Below, piece by piece: positions 44,455 through 57,739 of a stretch of DNA of 64,000 nt. Below the pieces are notes generated by a model that was given only the letters and a program-made list of their open reading frames with translations, had not been told where the DNA came from and ran no database searches. The stretch spans positions 1,083,501 to 1,147,500 of the forward strand of contig CALYLW010000011.1 of NCBI GenBank assembly GCA_944989445.1, in the 5' to 3' direction. Source of the DNA: Ampullaceana balthica (Eukaryota; Mollusca; Gastropoda; Lymnaeidae). Positions within the stretch are counted from its first letter, which is position 1. Each line of letters begins with the position of its first letter. Made by a program: the position numbers and the translations under genes.

Positions 44455-47297
44455 CAGGCCTGCCAACCTGCCAAGAAAAAAAATCTGTAGAGGGGTCCAC
44501 GCGCGGCGTTGCAGCACCCCACGGCGCTGGTTTAAGAACTACATACTAAATAAATATAAAGTAATAAGTTAAATCCATTATCTTTTAATTTAAGTGTCTA
44601 CAGAACACCACAGAATACTGGAAATGTTTACATTGCATTCAGATACACGAGAGAATAACCATGTTTTTCACATATGAACAGAGGCTACATAGAGTTCAGC
44701 TTTCCAGCATTTCCCTAGTGGCCTTTTTGAACTTGAACAGTTCTTTTGTCAATTATAGACAACATAACTGTAGACGAGATAGGTATACATTCACTCCTAA
44801 AAAACTTAAAAATAAACAAAGCCACTGGCCCAGATGAATTGCCTGCAAGGTTATTAAAAGAACTAATCAATGAACTGTCCCCAATCCTTGTAGTTCTTTT
44901 TCAAGCCTCTCTAAACCAGGGTAAAGTGCCCCAGGATTGGAAATTAGCTAATGTAACTCCACTCTTTAAGAAAGGTGATAAATCAGACCCTGGTAATTAC
45001 AGACCTGTATCACTTACTAGTATCACCTGTAAATTGCTAGAACACATAATATATAGTAACATAATTAGCCACCTAGACAAATATAATGCCCTATGCCCAC
45101 ATCAACACGGCTTTAGAAAAAACAGATCATGTGAAACACAATTAATAGGTTTAATATATGAATTATCAAAAGGCTTAGACAATAATGATCAAATAGACAC
45201 AATATTACTTGACTTCTCAAAAGCATTTGACAAAGTTCACCACCTTAATTTACTTAAAAAACTTAATTACTTTGGAATCTCAGGTCCCTTACATCACTGG
45301 ATCCAAGACTTCCTTTTGGGCAGGGAGCAAACTGTAATAATTAATGGATCTAAATCTGCACCGATAAAGGTTAACTCAGGAGTTCCACAAGGAACTGTGC
45401 TAGGTCCCTTACTCTTTTTGATTTATATAAATGATTTACCCAACAACATCTCAATAGGTACAAAAGTTAGGTTATTTGCTGATGATTGTATAATCTATAG
45501 AACAATTAAATCAGAGCAAGATAGCCAAATCTTACAAAAAGACTTAGATGAATTGATAAAATGGGAAACTAACTGGAGTATGTCTTTCCACCCAGAAAAG
45601 TGTCAACTGTTAAGAGTAACAAAGAAAAAGAAACAAATAAATTCAAAATATTACATTCATGGAAAAGAACTGACCCAAACTAAAGATGCAAAATACTTAG
45701 GAGTCTTAATAAATGAGAAACTATCATGGAATCCCCATGTCAATGAAGTTATTAAAAAATCAAACAAAACCTTAGGCTTTATAAAAAGAAACTTTAACAA
45801 ATGTAATAGAGATATAAAACTAAAATGCTACCTCACTTTGGTGAGACCTGTACTAGAATATGCATCTTCTGTATGGGACCCATCCACCAAAGAAAACATT
45901 GATAAACTAGAACAAATTCAAAAAAGAGCTGCCAGATTCATTACTGGAGAATATTCAAAACTGACAAGAATAACACCATTAGTTAAATCATTAAACCTTG
46001 AAACACTAGAGGATAGAAGAACAAAGAGCAAAGTAGTAATCATACATAAAGCAATTAATTCTAATTTAGAAATACAACACAAAGATAACTTAATACAACC
46101 CTCAGATAGACATAGACATAAGGATAAAAACACCTTTCTTATTCCGTATGCAAGAACAAACACATACAAATTTTCATTCTTCCCGTCCGGAATTCGGGCG
46201 TGGAATGGGTTGCCTGAAGAATCCAGGAAAACCAACACTTTATCAACGTTTAAATCTCTAATAAAAATGCAGGACTAGACACAAACCATAGATAAGCGTA
46301 GGACGCAATAATTTTCTGTATAGAAGGAGCGTCTGTAAACAGATAAGATAAGATAAGAAGTTAGCTTTGTTTTTAGATAAATATTAGTTTTTAGTTAGAA
46401 ACTTTAGAAAGAGTATCATTCATCTGAATTAACCGAATTAATGATTGCTCTTGTTTCATTGTAATTTTTCTGGAAACATTTCTTTGAATCTGGCATTAAA
46501 AAGATAGGTATTAGAAAAATATTTATTTCTTCCAAAAAGTAGGATGGTAAATAAAACTTTCCATCTCATATCTGAATTTCCTATTCCTTCAACAAAATAA
46601 TAACATAATAACAAAGTAATTGTTAACAGATGTAGATTCACTACTTTTACTTTACTAATCTGCTGCAGTTGTAATTTTTGCATTAAACTATTTTTTATTG
46701 TTATTGAACCCACCACTTTCAAAAGATAATTAGGTCTGGCACAGATTGCAAATGTTTCGCCACGGCCAGAGGCGAGTGTTTTTCCAAATACTGATACTGT
46801 TTCGAAAACGAATGTCCCAATGCCCAATGACGTCTTTTCTTTATTTGTTTAGTTAGACTAGTCTTAGTACTACTACAAACACTCTGAAGCTCAGTCACTG
46901 GGAAACCGTTTTTAGCAGCGTTCCTTACAAATGCATCCATTTTTTTTTAAAGTCACAGAACAGCTGAATTTTTTTTTAAAATTTTTATTAGGCTGGTAAA
47001 AGAAATAATGTACGATCGGATGGCCAACGAAGAAATAGTTAGACATCGCGGTTCGCTTGGAATACTTGGATAACGGAAGTACAGGAAAAAACCTAGGAAG
47101 TGGCTTTTTCATTTTCGAAATACATCACCGCCATTATTAGTATTAGCTTTTTCTTTTTATAATTTTTTCGCATTCGGATTTTTCATGGTGAATTTTTTTT
47201 TCGGAAAATCGGGAGATTAAGGGTCTTATCGGGATTTCGTAAGCATCGGTAAAAAATCCGTATAATCCCGAAAAAATCGGGAGGGTTGGCAGGCCTG
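44455..47297. mobile_element. Possible hAT-like host element split by a LINE
   Basis: Left end CAGGCCTGCCAACCTGCC and right end GAGGGTTGGCAGGCCTG are inverted repeats about 2.84 kb apart with the LINE (44.75-46.36 kb) between them. No clean target duplication. A minus-strand open frame at 46719-46940 (RHWALGHSFSKQYQYLEK) is of unknown identity; a diverged relative of its end lies outside the left border at 44300-44400, which weakens the border call. Confidence 0.4.
44740..46362 (+). mobile_element. CR1/jockey-like LINE with open RT ORF (copy 2)
   Basis: An open frame at 44746-46278 (510 codons) holds a full reverse-transcriptase domain: NKATGPDELPARLLK, TPLFKKGDKSDPGNYRPVSL, QHGFRKNRSCETQLI, DFSKAFDKVHH, GVPQGTVLGPLLFLIYIND and the FADD catalytic box, then thumb and C-terminal region. 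The endonuclease domain is missing, so the copy is 5'-truncated and cannot move alone. The 3' UTR ends in GATAA repeats (46340-46357), as in copy 1. Its near identity with copy 1 and its open frame indicate recent activity. Confidence 0.93.
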
Positions 47298-48263
47298 AAT
47301 TCATACTAATGTCAAAAGGGTTCGCAGGCCTGCATAAATTTGTTATCAATGAATTACATTTTTTAAGCCCCCTCTAACCTACTAGATCTTGAAGCTACAG
47401 TTGCAGCTTCCTTCTGTCCAAGTGCCTACTATACATTAACTTTTTAAAAGTACAAAGTATTTTATGATTTGAAAATATAAATAAAAATAAGCTCTATGTA
47501 ACTATAACTATGCCATTTGTTATTTTATTTTTAAAAAACAACAAATTACCTACTATATTCTTCAATTCAATATCTCTACTGGACTAATTCAAATTGATTA
47601 TTGAAATTGGATTTCACCGCAGCTAAGTTTTTTTATGCTTTCATTAAAATCATTATATTATTAATATATTCGTTTTATTTGTGTATTATTGTTCGTTGAG
47701 GAAGGCTCTTTGCCGAAACGTTCGCTATTGTGTGACGTCTTGTCAGGCTAACTAATACCCTGTTTATATTTTATACATTTACTTATAATTTAAAAGCCTG
47801 GTTGCAGTCTCTCTCACCCCCATTATTTTATTGGTCTATCGATAATAAGTTAGTCAATCATTTGCAGAGCTTTTGGCATTTAAAGAAAATTTATGTTATT
47901 TTACAGGTGTTGGAAATTCAAAACTTCAGAAATACAACAATTATTCATCTTTTTTATTGGTAAACTTACCAAGATCGTGAGCCTGGCCCAAATCTGCGAG
48001 GATGAGAGTACCACGTTGTTGTGAAACCCATCTTTACTTGGCTGTCGAGAAAGGAAAAAGGACGAACTGCCAGAGTTCTGCCCAATTTGTGAAAATGTGT
48101 TTCTTGCCACATAGGACATTTATTACTTTGATTGCTTGCCTTACAATTTGTATGCCTCGCATTTATAAATCAACGGTTTACCTTTAAACTTTGCATGTCT
48201 TAAACTAAAAATCATATTAAAATTTATTTTTAGCATTAAAGAATTAAGAATTGTTTATATATA

Positions 48264-48264
<1 letters not shown>
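47298..48264. other. Spacer, no gene recognised
   Basis: Contains at 47697-47770 the dispersed repeat gaggaaggctctttgccgaa and cgttcgct shared with 28240-28330. Open frames at 47901-48187 on both strands have no recognisable product. Confidence 0.4.
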
Positions 48265-48890
<626 letters not shown>

Positions 48891-48892
48891 TA

Positions 48893-49361
48893 CTAGTGTA
48901 TCACCCGTCAAAAATGACGGAAGTTTTCAAAATAAATAAACATCAGATTAAAAAATAACGTAATACAGAAATTGTATTTATTTTTATTTTATTCATTTAT
49001 TTCCCTACGAGCAACAAAGCCGTCCAAGGACGTTCCGCCACCGTTCGGTGGCATGTTGTAACTCCCCTCCAACAGCCGTCTCGGCCGGCATTACATGTGC
49101 ATCGCGGCAAAAATACTATTCATTATAGTTAAAATAAATAACTCGTAAAAACAGAGCTTTTTGCTATAAATCCCAACGCGCATAATTCAAAATAAAGTCT
49201 TGGAAGAAATACTGCAACAAAAATAACTCGTTTTGAACGTCCGCGTAAATGGCGTAAACGTGTTCAATATGATTGGCTGTAGGAGTCATATGTGTTTGAG
49301 GGACCAATCGCTATAGAAGACCGGACAGAATGGACAGAAACGTGCCTTTTATTATATAGGA
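48893..49361 (-). mobile_element. Nonautonomous Helitron, minus strand
   Basis: On the - strand it starts TCCTATATAATAAAAGG after A and ends CTAG before T, with hairpin CCGTCATTTTTGACGG (48903-48920) eight bases before the end. No ORF. The 3' end abuts the GATA/GGAT microsatellite. Confidence 0.82.
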
Positions 49362-50330
49362 TTTAACAATTTTATGCGGGCGTTCGAAAAGAGTTAATTT
49401 TGGTGCAGTAATTTGGTGCGCTGCTTTCTAAAATTAGTAGCGTCACGGACAGACCGACGGGACAGACAGACATACATTGCAAATTATGTATATTGATGAT
49501 ATATATATAAATATATATATATATTATATATATATATATATATCATATATATATTTACGCTCAATTATCGCTGATGCCTAACGCTAAGGGACATCACTCT
49601 GCTTTTAAAAAAATTTTTGTGTTGTAAGCAGTGCTGAATGACTCAAATAGTTATTTTTTGGTGCAGTAATTTGGTGCGCTGCTTTCTAAAATTAGTTTAA
49701 AAAATCGTGTGGTGATTAGCACTGTAAAAATTATTATATAAATACTTTGTTTAATTTTCAGGAATATTTCATATTTATCATACAAGGATAAGTTACTTGG
49801 GCTTTTGATCGAAAAAAAAGTGGACGCCGTAGGCGCCCTACAACCTCAATTTAAAATTACTTTGTGTACATTTAAGGTAGTTTGATATTACGTATCTATC
49901 ATACAAGGACAAGTTCGTTGGGTTTTTGAAAAAAGTGGGGACCATAGGCGCCCTTTAAAAAAAGGGTGCGCCGCAGGCGCCACAGCACAAACTAGTCACA
50001 TATATTTACGCGCAATTATCGCTGATTGTGGCCTAACACTAAATCATAATCCTTTTTGTTTCCAGATTAACATTAACCAAACAACGCACGAACCTATGAC
50101 GTCAGCATTTGTGTTGTAAACAGTGCTGACTGACTCAAAAAGTTATTTTTTTTGGTGCAGTAATTTGGTGCGCTGCTTTCTAAAATTACTATAAAAATCG
50201 TGTGTTGATTAGCACTGTAAAAAATATTATATACATACTTTGTGTACATTTCAGGAATATTTCGTATTTATCATACAAAGATAAGTTACTTGGGCTTTGC
50301 AAAAAAAAACAAAAAAAAACACTATTGCGG
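49362..50330. repeat. Directly repeated AT-rich block
   Basis: A segment running from ttggtgcagtaatttggtgc through gctgctttctaaaatta, gattagcactgtaaaa and aagttacttgggctttt occurs at 49657-49810 and 50152-50300, with partial copies at 49398 and 49900 and a relative at 33800-33890. A (TA)n run lies at 49500-49553. Confidence 0.7.
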
Positions 50331-50588
50331 CCGTCCATAAATGACGTCACGCAATTTTAACCGATTCCCCCCCCCCGGGTCACAAAAAGTTAGACCCCCC
50401 CCTCCAAAAATACGTCACAAAGCTTTGATCCCCCCCATCCTCCCCCCCCCCACACCTTATTTTCTATTTGAAGATGAGTATTTTTCAAATCATTTTTTGT
50501 CATTTAATTATTTATTTAGTGTATGTCTACATTGTAATATCGTAATACGCGTGAAGCTATGTAAAACAGCATTAAATAAATTGTAAGC
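50331..50588. mobile_element. GGCCGTCC MITE, left part only (copy e)
   Basis: Starts GGCCGTCCATAAATGACGTC and shares the ttttctatttgaagatgagt interior with the copies at 6276 and 33156, but stops at about 50588, where a CAGTGCTTCTCAAA hAT-MITE end begins. The right terminus is missing. Confidence 0.7.
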
Positions 50589-51600
50589 CAGTGCTTCTCA
50601 AACTTGTTCGTATTAGACGACCGGCAGGTATTTTTTAAATGCATTTTACATTTACCGGTGCATTCTTTTCCCGTTTTGACGTGATTTTCCCTGTACTGAC
50701 GTGATAGCAAAATGAGCCCCTACATGGCTTAAAGCCCTGTAACATTAAGTATGATTTCGGCTTGTTTTATAATATATATTTTAAAAAAAAATTTGTCTAG
50801 TTGCCAAGGCATTGCAAGACAGTTAACGAACAATGCAGCGGAAATTTCAAAAACCATTTGATGTGATTAACCTTCGCGATTAAGCTCGCGAATAATAATA
50901 ATAAATTGATAATTTATATAGCGCTGTATCCCAGTAAGAAATAGACTATGTGACTATTGATATTACAAGGATCGTTTCATTGTTGATGAACCAAGAATAT
51001 ATAGATACAGACGATTTCTCAAATTGATTTCGACCTTATAATGACAGTTTTCTGCTATGTATATGCACATCAAAGGCATTTGATCTAAAATTACCACATT
51101 GATATCAAATCTCATGTTTTCTAGAATTTATCTGGTATGCGCTGGAAGAGGAATATGGCGAGTACTGTACGAACCCCACATTTGTGCAGAAAAGTAGGGT
51201 GTCAACTTGTGCGTCGCAAAATACAGTAATATTGCAAGTTGAAGACTGAAAAATACTATAACATTAATTAATAAAATATCAAATATTATAAATTTTTTCC
51301 CCGAAGCTCACGAGTTTTAATGAAAAATACATGGCCACCGCTATCGAGCGGTTTAACCGAGGGGTCTGTGAACAGCGGTAAATTATCTCATTTGGGGTAA
51401 AAAGGGAACTCTTTGGCGTTTGACCAAAAACCAATCGGACAATTATATCAAACTTAAAACGTTTATAATTGTATCAAATAGATCCCCCCCCAAAAAAAAA
51501 TAATTAATTAATAATAATTGTTTTTTTTAATTAAAAATTGATATTCCGTGTGGTTTTGATTTAAAATATCTTTACATAATCCTATTCAGATCATTTTTAA
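50589..51600. other. Spacer with MITE left end and short repeats
   Basis: Opens with CCAGTGCTTCTCAAACTTG, a left end of the 4235-4422 MITE family; no right end was identified. An aataataataataaattgat, ttatatagcgct motif at 50889-50932 is a common dispersed animal repeat. No gene seen. Confidence 0.45.
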
Positions 51601-51606
51601 CCACGT

Positions 51607-51990
51607 TTTATTAACTCGCTTTCGTTCCTGTCCGAAACTCAATTTTTCAAATCTGCCAACGTAAAATTGAACCACTTCTGATGGTCCTAGAGATCTGAAA
51701 ATGTTACCAAGATAGATCTTGGGTGACAATGCATTGTATCAAAATTTCAGATCGATCGAATGTACCGTTATTAAATTATTGAACTTTTAAGTTTATTATA
51801 TACTTGCTTTCGTGTCTGTCTGTCCGCAATTTTTCAAATTTGCCAACGTAAAATTAAACCACTTCTGATGTTCCTAGAGAGCTCAAAATTTTTACCACAG
51901 ATAGATCTTGGATGACAATACATTATATTTAAATTTCAGATCGATCGAATGTACCGTAATTAAATTAATGCATTTCTTAGTTTATCTTTA
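51607..51990. repeat. Two diverged tandem units of about 190 bp
   Basis: Both units carry gccaacgtaaaattgaacca, agatagatcttgg and aatttcagatcgatcgaatg, taccgtaatta. The last part is shared with the array at 25.8-27.6 kb, so this is a diverged relative. Confidence 0.7.
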
Positions 51991-52689
51991 TATAAGCTTC
52001 TGTACCCGCCTGACGTAGTTTAATTTCACGTGGCGAGTTCACCCCGTGACCTCATCGCTGTGTTATTAAACGTTGGGCGGGCGCTGATGAGGTGTTTGGT
52101 AAAATAAATAGAGGTAAAAAATATTTTTAAAAACCACGTTTTTATTAGTGGACTAAAAAGAATAAAATAAATAAAGGTAAAAAAAATAATTTTTAAAAAC
52201 TATGTTTTTAAAAGTGGACTAAAAAGTAGAAAATAATTTTAAACTTATAAGTTCAAGTACTTCGATTTAATATGACTAAAAACGTGGGACTATTCTGAAA
52301 TAATTTTAAATAAATAATGGTCTTAAAATAAAGGACCGCAGAGACCCAACGTGAGTTAATATTTGTTCATGACTGGAAAGTATACATGAGCTTAATAAAG
52401 TCTCAAAAACATCAATCTCAATTTTTTAATAATTTCTTTGCTCAAACAGTTCATTGAACCTGATTTCTTTTAGCGCTGCTCAAAGTGAAACGAACTCTCC
52501 AACTATTTTTGGTTCACTAAAACTTTGTTACGCATTCTTTTCCATGTCCACACACCATTGGAAACATCTAATTGGTGCTACATGCAAGGCTGCAAAGCAG
52601 GATACAAAATAGTGAATGAAGGAAGCACACTATCATGGAAGAAACTTTGTAAGTCACATTGAAATCCTTTTCTTTTCTACTTTTTAAAT
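51991..52689. other. AT-rich spacer
   Basis: Short local duplication (aaataaataaaggtaaaaaa and similar) at 52100-52215. No gene recognised. Confidence 0.4.
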
Positions 52690-53480
52690 ATACTATATAT
52701 ATTTGGATTTATGCACCATCTGGAAACATGTACTTTATGAAGTCAATGATGCCCGAAATTATACTGCTCAAAATGCTTTGCGGGGGCTACTCACAGATAC
52801 ACTCTTGGATTACTTAAAGGATGTTTTGGCGTTTGCTAAACTATTATGTGGATACGTTACCATTTTAATTGAACCTTCCAGTCAAAGAATGAGGGAGCAA
52901 ATTATTGGCGATCAAAGCGAATATGTAGCCATGTTATGTATAAAAACAGTTGAGAAGAAAGTTGTATTCATTATAAGATGACGTTGCTTTAGAAATTCAT
53001 GTGAGGCTTTGGCAGTTACAGAATTCGGAAAACATATATGATTTTCGTACACCAGCAAATCTACTGGACTTTAAGATTTTACCCTTCAAATTAGAGTAAG
53101 TATCTCACATGACATTGTCAAGCCAGGACTATTTTAACCTCATGGGTTAAAAAAAATGAATGATTGAATTCAAGCCGATATGATTTATTTAAGTTTATTA
53201 ATATATTTAGGCTACAAGTTACTGTGCCTAATATAATATCATTTCATCGAATATTCATTACAACTGCCCCAAGTAGGCCTAATGCCAGTTGTGAGAGAAG
53301 CTTCTTTAAAATAAGTTAAGGAAAAATTTATTACGATAAATGATGAGTACACCGAATTTGAATCTATATATTTTTTTCGCATGGCCGCATGTCTAAAAAT
53401 ATTGATACATCAAACATCGTGCAATGACTACGAGCAAAAGCAGAACACTTCAATTTTAACCAAGAAGTGAAAGCTCGTTT
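52690..53480 (+). pseudogene. hAT transposase remnant
   Basis: An open stretch to 52981 reads TIWKHVLYEVNDARNYTAQN and similar, then after lesions a hAT dimerisation relic appears near 53260-53400: TAP, ASCERSFFKI, NLLR and MAACLKILIHQTSCNDYEQK in shifting frames. It belongs to a hAT family other than the 31.8 kb one. Dead. Confidence 0.55.
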
Positions 53481-53599
53481 ATCTATTTCTAACATAAAGG
53501 TATAGCGTTTTTATTATTACTTTCTAATAAAAATTATATTTTCTATATAGCATAAACATATTTTACCGGGGGTGGGGGAGAGGCAAACCTGGTTTCTGC

Positions 53600-53633
53600 C
53601 CCAGGCGGCACATACCAACGCTACGCCGCTGCG
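53600..53633. mobile_element. Isolated hAT right end
   Basis: ccccaggcggcacat then GCTACGCCGCTG matches the right-end style of the 30994-33552 element. The left partner was not found. Confidence 0.5.
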
Positions 53634-53800
53634 TTTAAGATTTTTTAGTGTTGATAGTGTGCTTTTTATCCTGTTGTCTTTAGCTTATCCATTACACGTC
53701 CTAATTTCAACATTGGAAAGCAATAATTTGTATGTGTCTGTTCTTGCATCATTGCATTCGGAATAAGAAAATTTCTTTGTCTACCACTGAGTGTTGTATT
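53634..53800 (-). pseudogene. LINE 3' fragment, antisense
   Basis: The reverse complement includes attccgaatgcaatgatgca, agaacagacacatacaaatt and a sequence ending in a LSTL.KS-like stretch, a diverged relative of the LINE C-terminus at 46.1-46.3 kb. Confidence 0.55.
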
Positions 53801-54210
53801 AACAAGTTAAAAATAAAAAAAACACCAAAAAAAAACAACAACCGCAGAACCCTTTTGTTTATTTAAATTATTCTGTATCACAGTTTCTAATATATCAGCA
53901 TACAGTAGGTAAAAGTATGGATTAGAATTAGACGTTATTTTTTATCGAATCTTTTCATCTTTGAAAGACAGGGACCTACGTCCCCAAAGCTCCCACTTAT
54001 GCCGCCCTGCTACGGACTGAATAATTAATTACGGAACTGAAAAAAATAATGATTTTTGAGATTTATTAAATAAATAAAATTATTTTTATTTTCCATTTTA
54101 TTTCAATAAATTTTAGGGAAATATGTAACTTGACTTAAAAGAGCCAGAACCATATTTTGTGGAAGTTATTCTCTTCGAACCCAACATCTGCATTCTGTTG
54201 TCAAATAAAG

Positions 54211-54321
54211 ATGGCGGCCGTGTTGTCATCAACTGTGGTACTATTAATATTATGTTTATCGAGTTTTGAACTAGGAGTTGCCAAACCCGAGCAAGGGGTT
54301 TGGGATTTTAATATCAATAAG
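54211..54321 (+). CDS. Probable first exon, secreted or membrane protein
   Basis: ATG in an aaagATGG context opens 37 codons: MAAVLSSTVVLLILCLSSF then ELGVAKPEQGVWDFNINK, followed directly by a donor (AAG|GTGATT, phase 0). The hydrophobic core at residues 4-19 with small residues at 22-24 is a classic signal peptide, likely cleaved after ELGVA. No continuation exon was identified; 217 bp downstream begins a 5.4 kb transposon nest, and a weak candidate acceptor near 63258 could not be supported. I do not recognise the protein. A chance ORF is possible, but the combination of start context, signal peptide and donor is suggestive. Confidence 0.5.
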
Positions 54322-54577
54322 GTGATTTAATTTTATCAAATTAAAGTATGGCTTAAGATAATATTGGAGAGGGAGAGAAGCGCTACGAAATTATCGGGCG
54401 CATAGATTGATGAATTGATGATTGATTAAAATTTAGATTCACTGATCATGACTGATGACTGATGATTCACACATTTCATTGAAGTTCTCATTGATTCATC
54501 GATTGATATAAATTATGGCTAATTATCGTTTGACGATACACTGGTACCTTGAGATACGAAATTAGTCCGTTCCTGGT

Positions 54578-55046
54578 AGGGTTACCATACGTCAGGATTT
54601 CCCCAGTAATCCTGCAGTTTTAGCATGTATAATAATATATATAGTATATTATTTCGCAGCAAATTTTACTTTTCTCGTGAGAACTTCGTTTTTAATTTAT
54701 TAAATGCATTAATATATGTTATATTTTAGCTATTATAGCCTATTATACCCTAATTTGTAGGGTTTTTTAATTTATAAGGCTTTTTTTCCGGCCCTTGAAG
54801 CTGCATAAACAGAGTAGGACAACCATTTTGTTTATCTAGCACCCTGCTTGCCAGATTTTTTAAAACCTGGAACGGCCCTTATAATCGCTTAATAAGTTAC
54901 ACTGACATCTGTACTAAGTAGACTAAGTGACAATAAATCACGATTACATTAGTATGGACCCGAACAACCGCAACTTAACAGGGTCATATTTGATGAAAAT
55001 TTAGTGTCCTCTTTTTCCATATGCCATATGACAATTATGATAACCC
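54578..55046. mobile_element. TAGGGTTACCATA element nested in the pogo host
   Basis: Ends TAGGGTTACCATACGTCAGG and GACAATTATGATAACCCTA are inverted repeats, about 470 bp. The flanking target copy is imperfect (gttcctgg / ttcggggg). No coding content. Confidence 0.65.
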
Positions 55047-56185
55047 TATTCGGGGGTGGCTTTCGTATCTTTGATTTTTCGTATCTCGAACTAAGTTTTA
55101 TATGTAAAATACCTAATCCATTCCAAGCCAAGCAGAAACAGCATTAAAAATTGAAAATATCAAGGAAAACTATAGAAAAGGAAAGTAGGATTCTTCAATC
55201 CTTAAAAGTACACATTAAAGATCTAATAAATAATAATAAATCAATGAAAACAGAATATAATAAATGAAAAATAATATGTAAACAAATGTGAACCTTTACC
55301 TTTTGAGTGAGGGGATGTGGCGAAATGTCAGAGAAGGTGGTAGGGGAGGAGAACGGTTGGCAGAAAACATTACCTTATACGTACTAAACACTTCACTTTA
55401 TTAAAATAATACATTATGTACAACAGTGGCGTCACTAGGGGGGGCGAGGGGGGTGGGCCGCCCCTGGTGACACCCATCAGGGGGGTGACACACGAGCCTA
55501 AAATTTTACTATGTACAATTTTATTTCAGAAAAAAAAAGAAGACGCATTTTTTTCATCTAGAAGGAAATTAAGAAATACAAAGAAATACGTTAAAAGCGA
55601 AAACATTTTATTAAAAAATATCAGTTAACTTGCAATAATAAAATAGTCCCAACACACAAACAACATTAAAACAAATTAGGAAAAAAAGAAAAGAAACTTT
55701 GCAGCTGAGAGATCTTTAAAAAAGGCTGGATATGAAAGAGGCAGTGTCTTATGTTTTAAAAGATATAAAGCTATTTGGGCTTTGACACACCGACACCATG
55801 GACGAATCCCACCTCACGACTCCCACCACCACTGTGGGGGGGGGGAATAAGAGATTTTTATCCCCAAATATATCAAAAGATGGGTTTTCTGTGTTGATCT
55901 TTTTTCTAGACGAAAATTATGAATTCCATGTCTTTGAGTTAATATTTTGTTTTATATATATTTATTAAAGGGGTGATATGCATGTTTATATACAGGTAGT
56001 CCCCCGGTTACGATGGTCCCATACTGACTTACGCTGTTTTTTGGTTACGAACGCTCCCCCATAAAGAATAATATTACGCGTTATTCCATATTTTTTTTTA
56101 ATAAACGCTTTTTTTTTCATGGGGTAACGAATTGTTTTCTCCAGTTGAAAGTTGAAATAAAAAATTTATTTAAAAATATGTATTA

Positions 56186-57646
56186 CAGTCGAAACCGCTT
56201 AAGTCGACGGCGTTGGGGTATGAAAAATGGCGTCGACATAACCGATGATCGAGTTAAAACGAAAACCAATATGGCGGCAAAATATTAACATGTGCTTGAA
56301 ATTTCTTTATGTACATGATTAATTAGTTAGCGTTAATTAGTGATGGGATGATTAATCGGAATCGTAACGGAACCCTAATATTTCTTCACTCTTTCCTAAG
56401 GTTGTAATGACTGTTCGTTTTTAAGGACCGTTTAAAATTTAAATATAACCATGGTTCCCACTTAGGAAAACGGGAAAAAGTCGGGAATTCTTAAAAATAA
56501 ACTCTCGGCCTTGAAAGTCGGGAAAAGTTATGACTAATCGGGAATTTATATATATATATATATATAATATAATATATTTATGCCGAAGTAAAGGACTTTG
56601 ATTACGTCTGTGTCATGTTTCGATTACATTTAATGAAAAATAAGTTACCAGTTTATAATTGTCTGCGCATGCGCTAAAAGGTCAAAGTTTACGCTTCGCC
56701 GTGTCACAGTTGCGTTTGCCGTCGTATCAGCGAATTTAAAATACAAATAAACAAATCAATATGCTTATTTTAAGTTTAATGCTTTTGACGTGTAGGATAT
56801 CTGTTACTTAACTATCAGAACGTTCTCGAATTTCCTCAGTCAATCAAACTTGTAATATAAATAAAACTATTGTGGCCTTGACCGTTGATCACAGCACGCT
56901 GTGGGCTGTGTGTACTGTGTTAGATCTCGGCCGGCAAATAAGTCTAAGCGAATTTAAAAAAAAATCATTCCTTATCAGAAATGATTTCATTTCATCGTCA
57001 TGCGCTTGTTAGTGTCACAGTCACGTATCTTACTGGTAACAAAGCAACAACAAACTTTTAAAAGAATAATAATTTATTAATTTTTTATTTAATTATATAA
57101 AAACCACCGTCTATTCTCGATACAAACCTTTATTTTCATTTCTAAAGATATTCGTTTATCTTTAAAAAAAAATGATTAATGCATCAGAAAATGAATTAAG
57201 TTTAATAATAATATAACATGCACTGCGAAATAATGACGATTCACGACCTCTAACGCGATTGTCCAGTACCTCGGGTGAATACATACTCCATGGATACACG
57301 TCGAATTATAATTCACACACGCAAAACATCCGGTAAAGTTCTTTGAAATCTCGTAGAATCACATAATAGCCTGAAGTCTCGAAGAAAAGCGAGATGTCAA
57401 CACTGTTTTGAACTAAAAATGACAGAGTGCATTCCTAGGCCAACCGACGAAAATCGAGCTAAGCAAGTAAAGTTGCAAATTTGGTCCTCTTTTGTGCTCG
57501 AGGTAATAAGTTTCGGCGACTTAGAAAAATCGAACTAGCCGATGAAAAAATGCTAAGACAAAGAGAGAATTTGGCGGTTCCAATAAAAAACGTCGACATA
57601 ATAGGGTGGTCGAGCTAACAGAGCTCGAGGTAAGTGGGTTCGACTG
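56186..57646. mobile_element. 1.46 kb pogo/mariner-like element, CAGTCGAAACCGCTTAAGTC end
   Basis: Ends CAGTCGAAACCGCTTAAGTC and GAGGTAAGTGGGTTCGACTG, TA on both flanks. No intact ORF. Subterminal gtcgacataaccgatgatcg, with a diverged mirror gtcgacataatagggtggtc near the right end. Copies at 37383 (broken) and 63772 (running off the window). Confidence 0.9.
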
Positions 57647-57739
57647 TATTATTATTTGAACCTATAACTTTCGTTTGCGAATTTTTCTCATGGTGAAGTT
57701 ATCAATCAAGTCAGTAAAGCTAAGAAAGCTTACAAGTAA

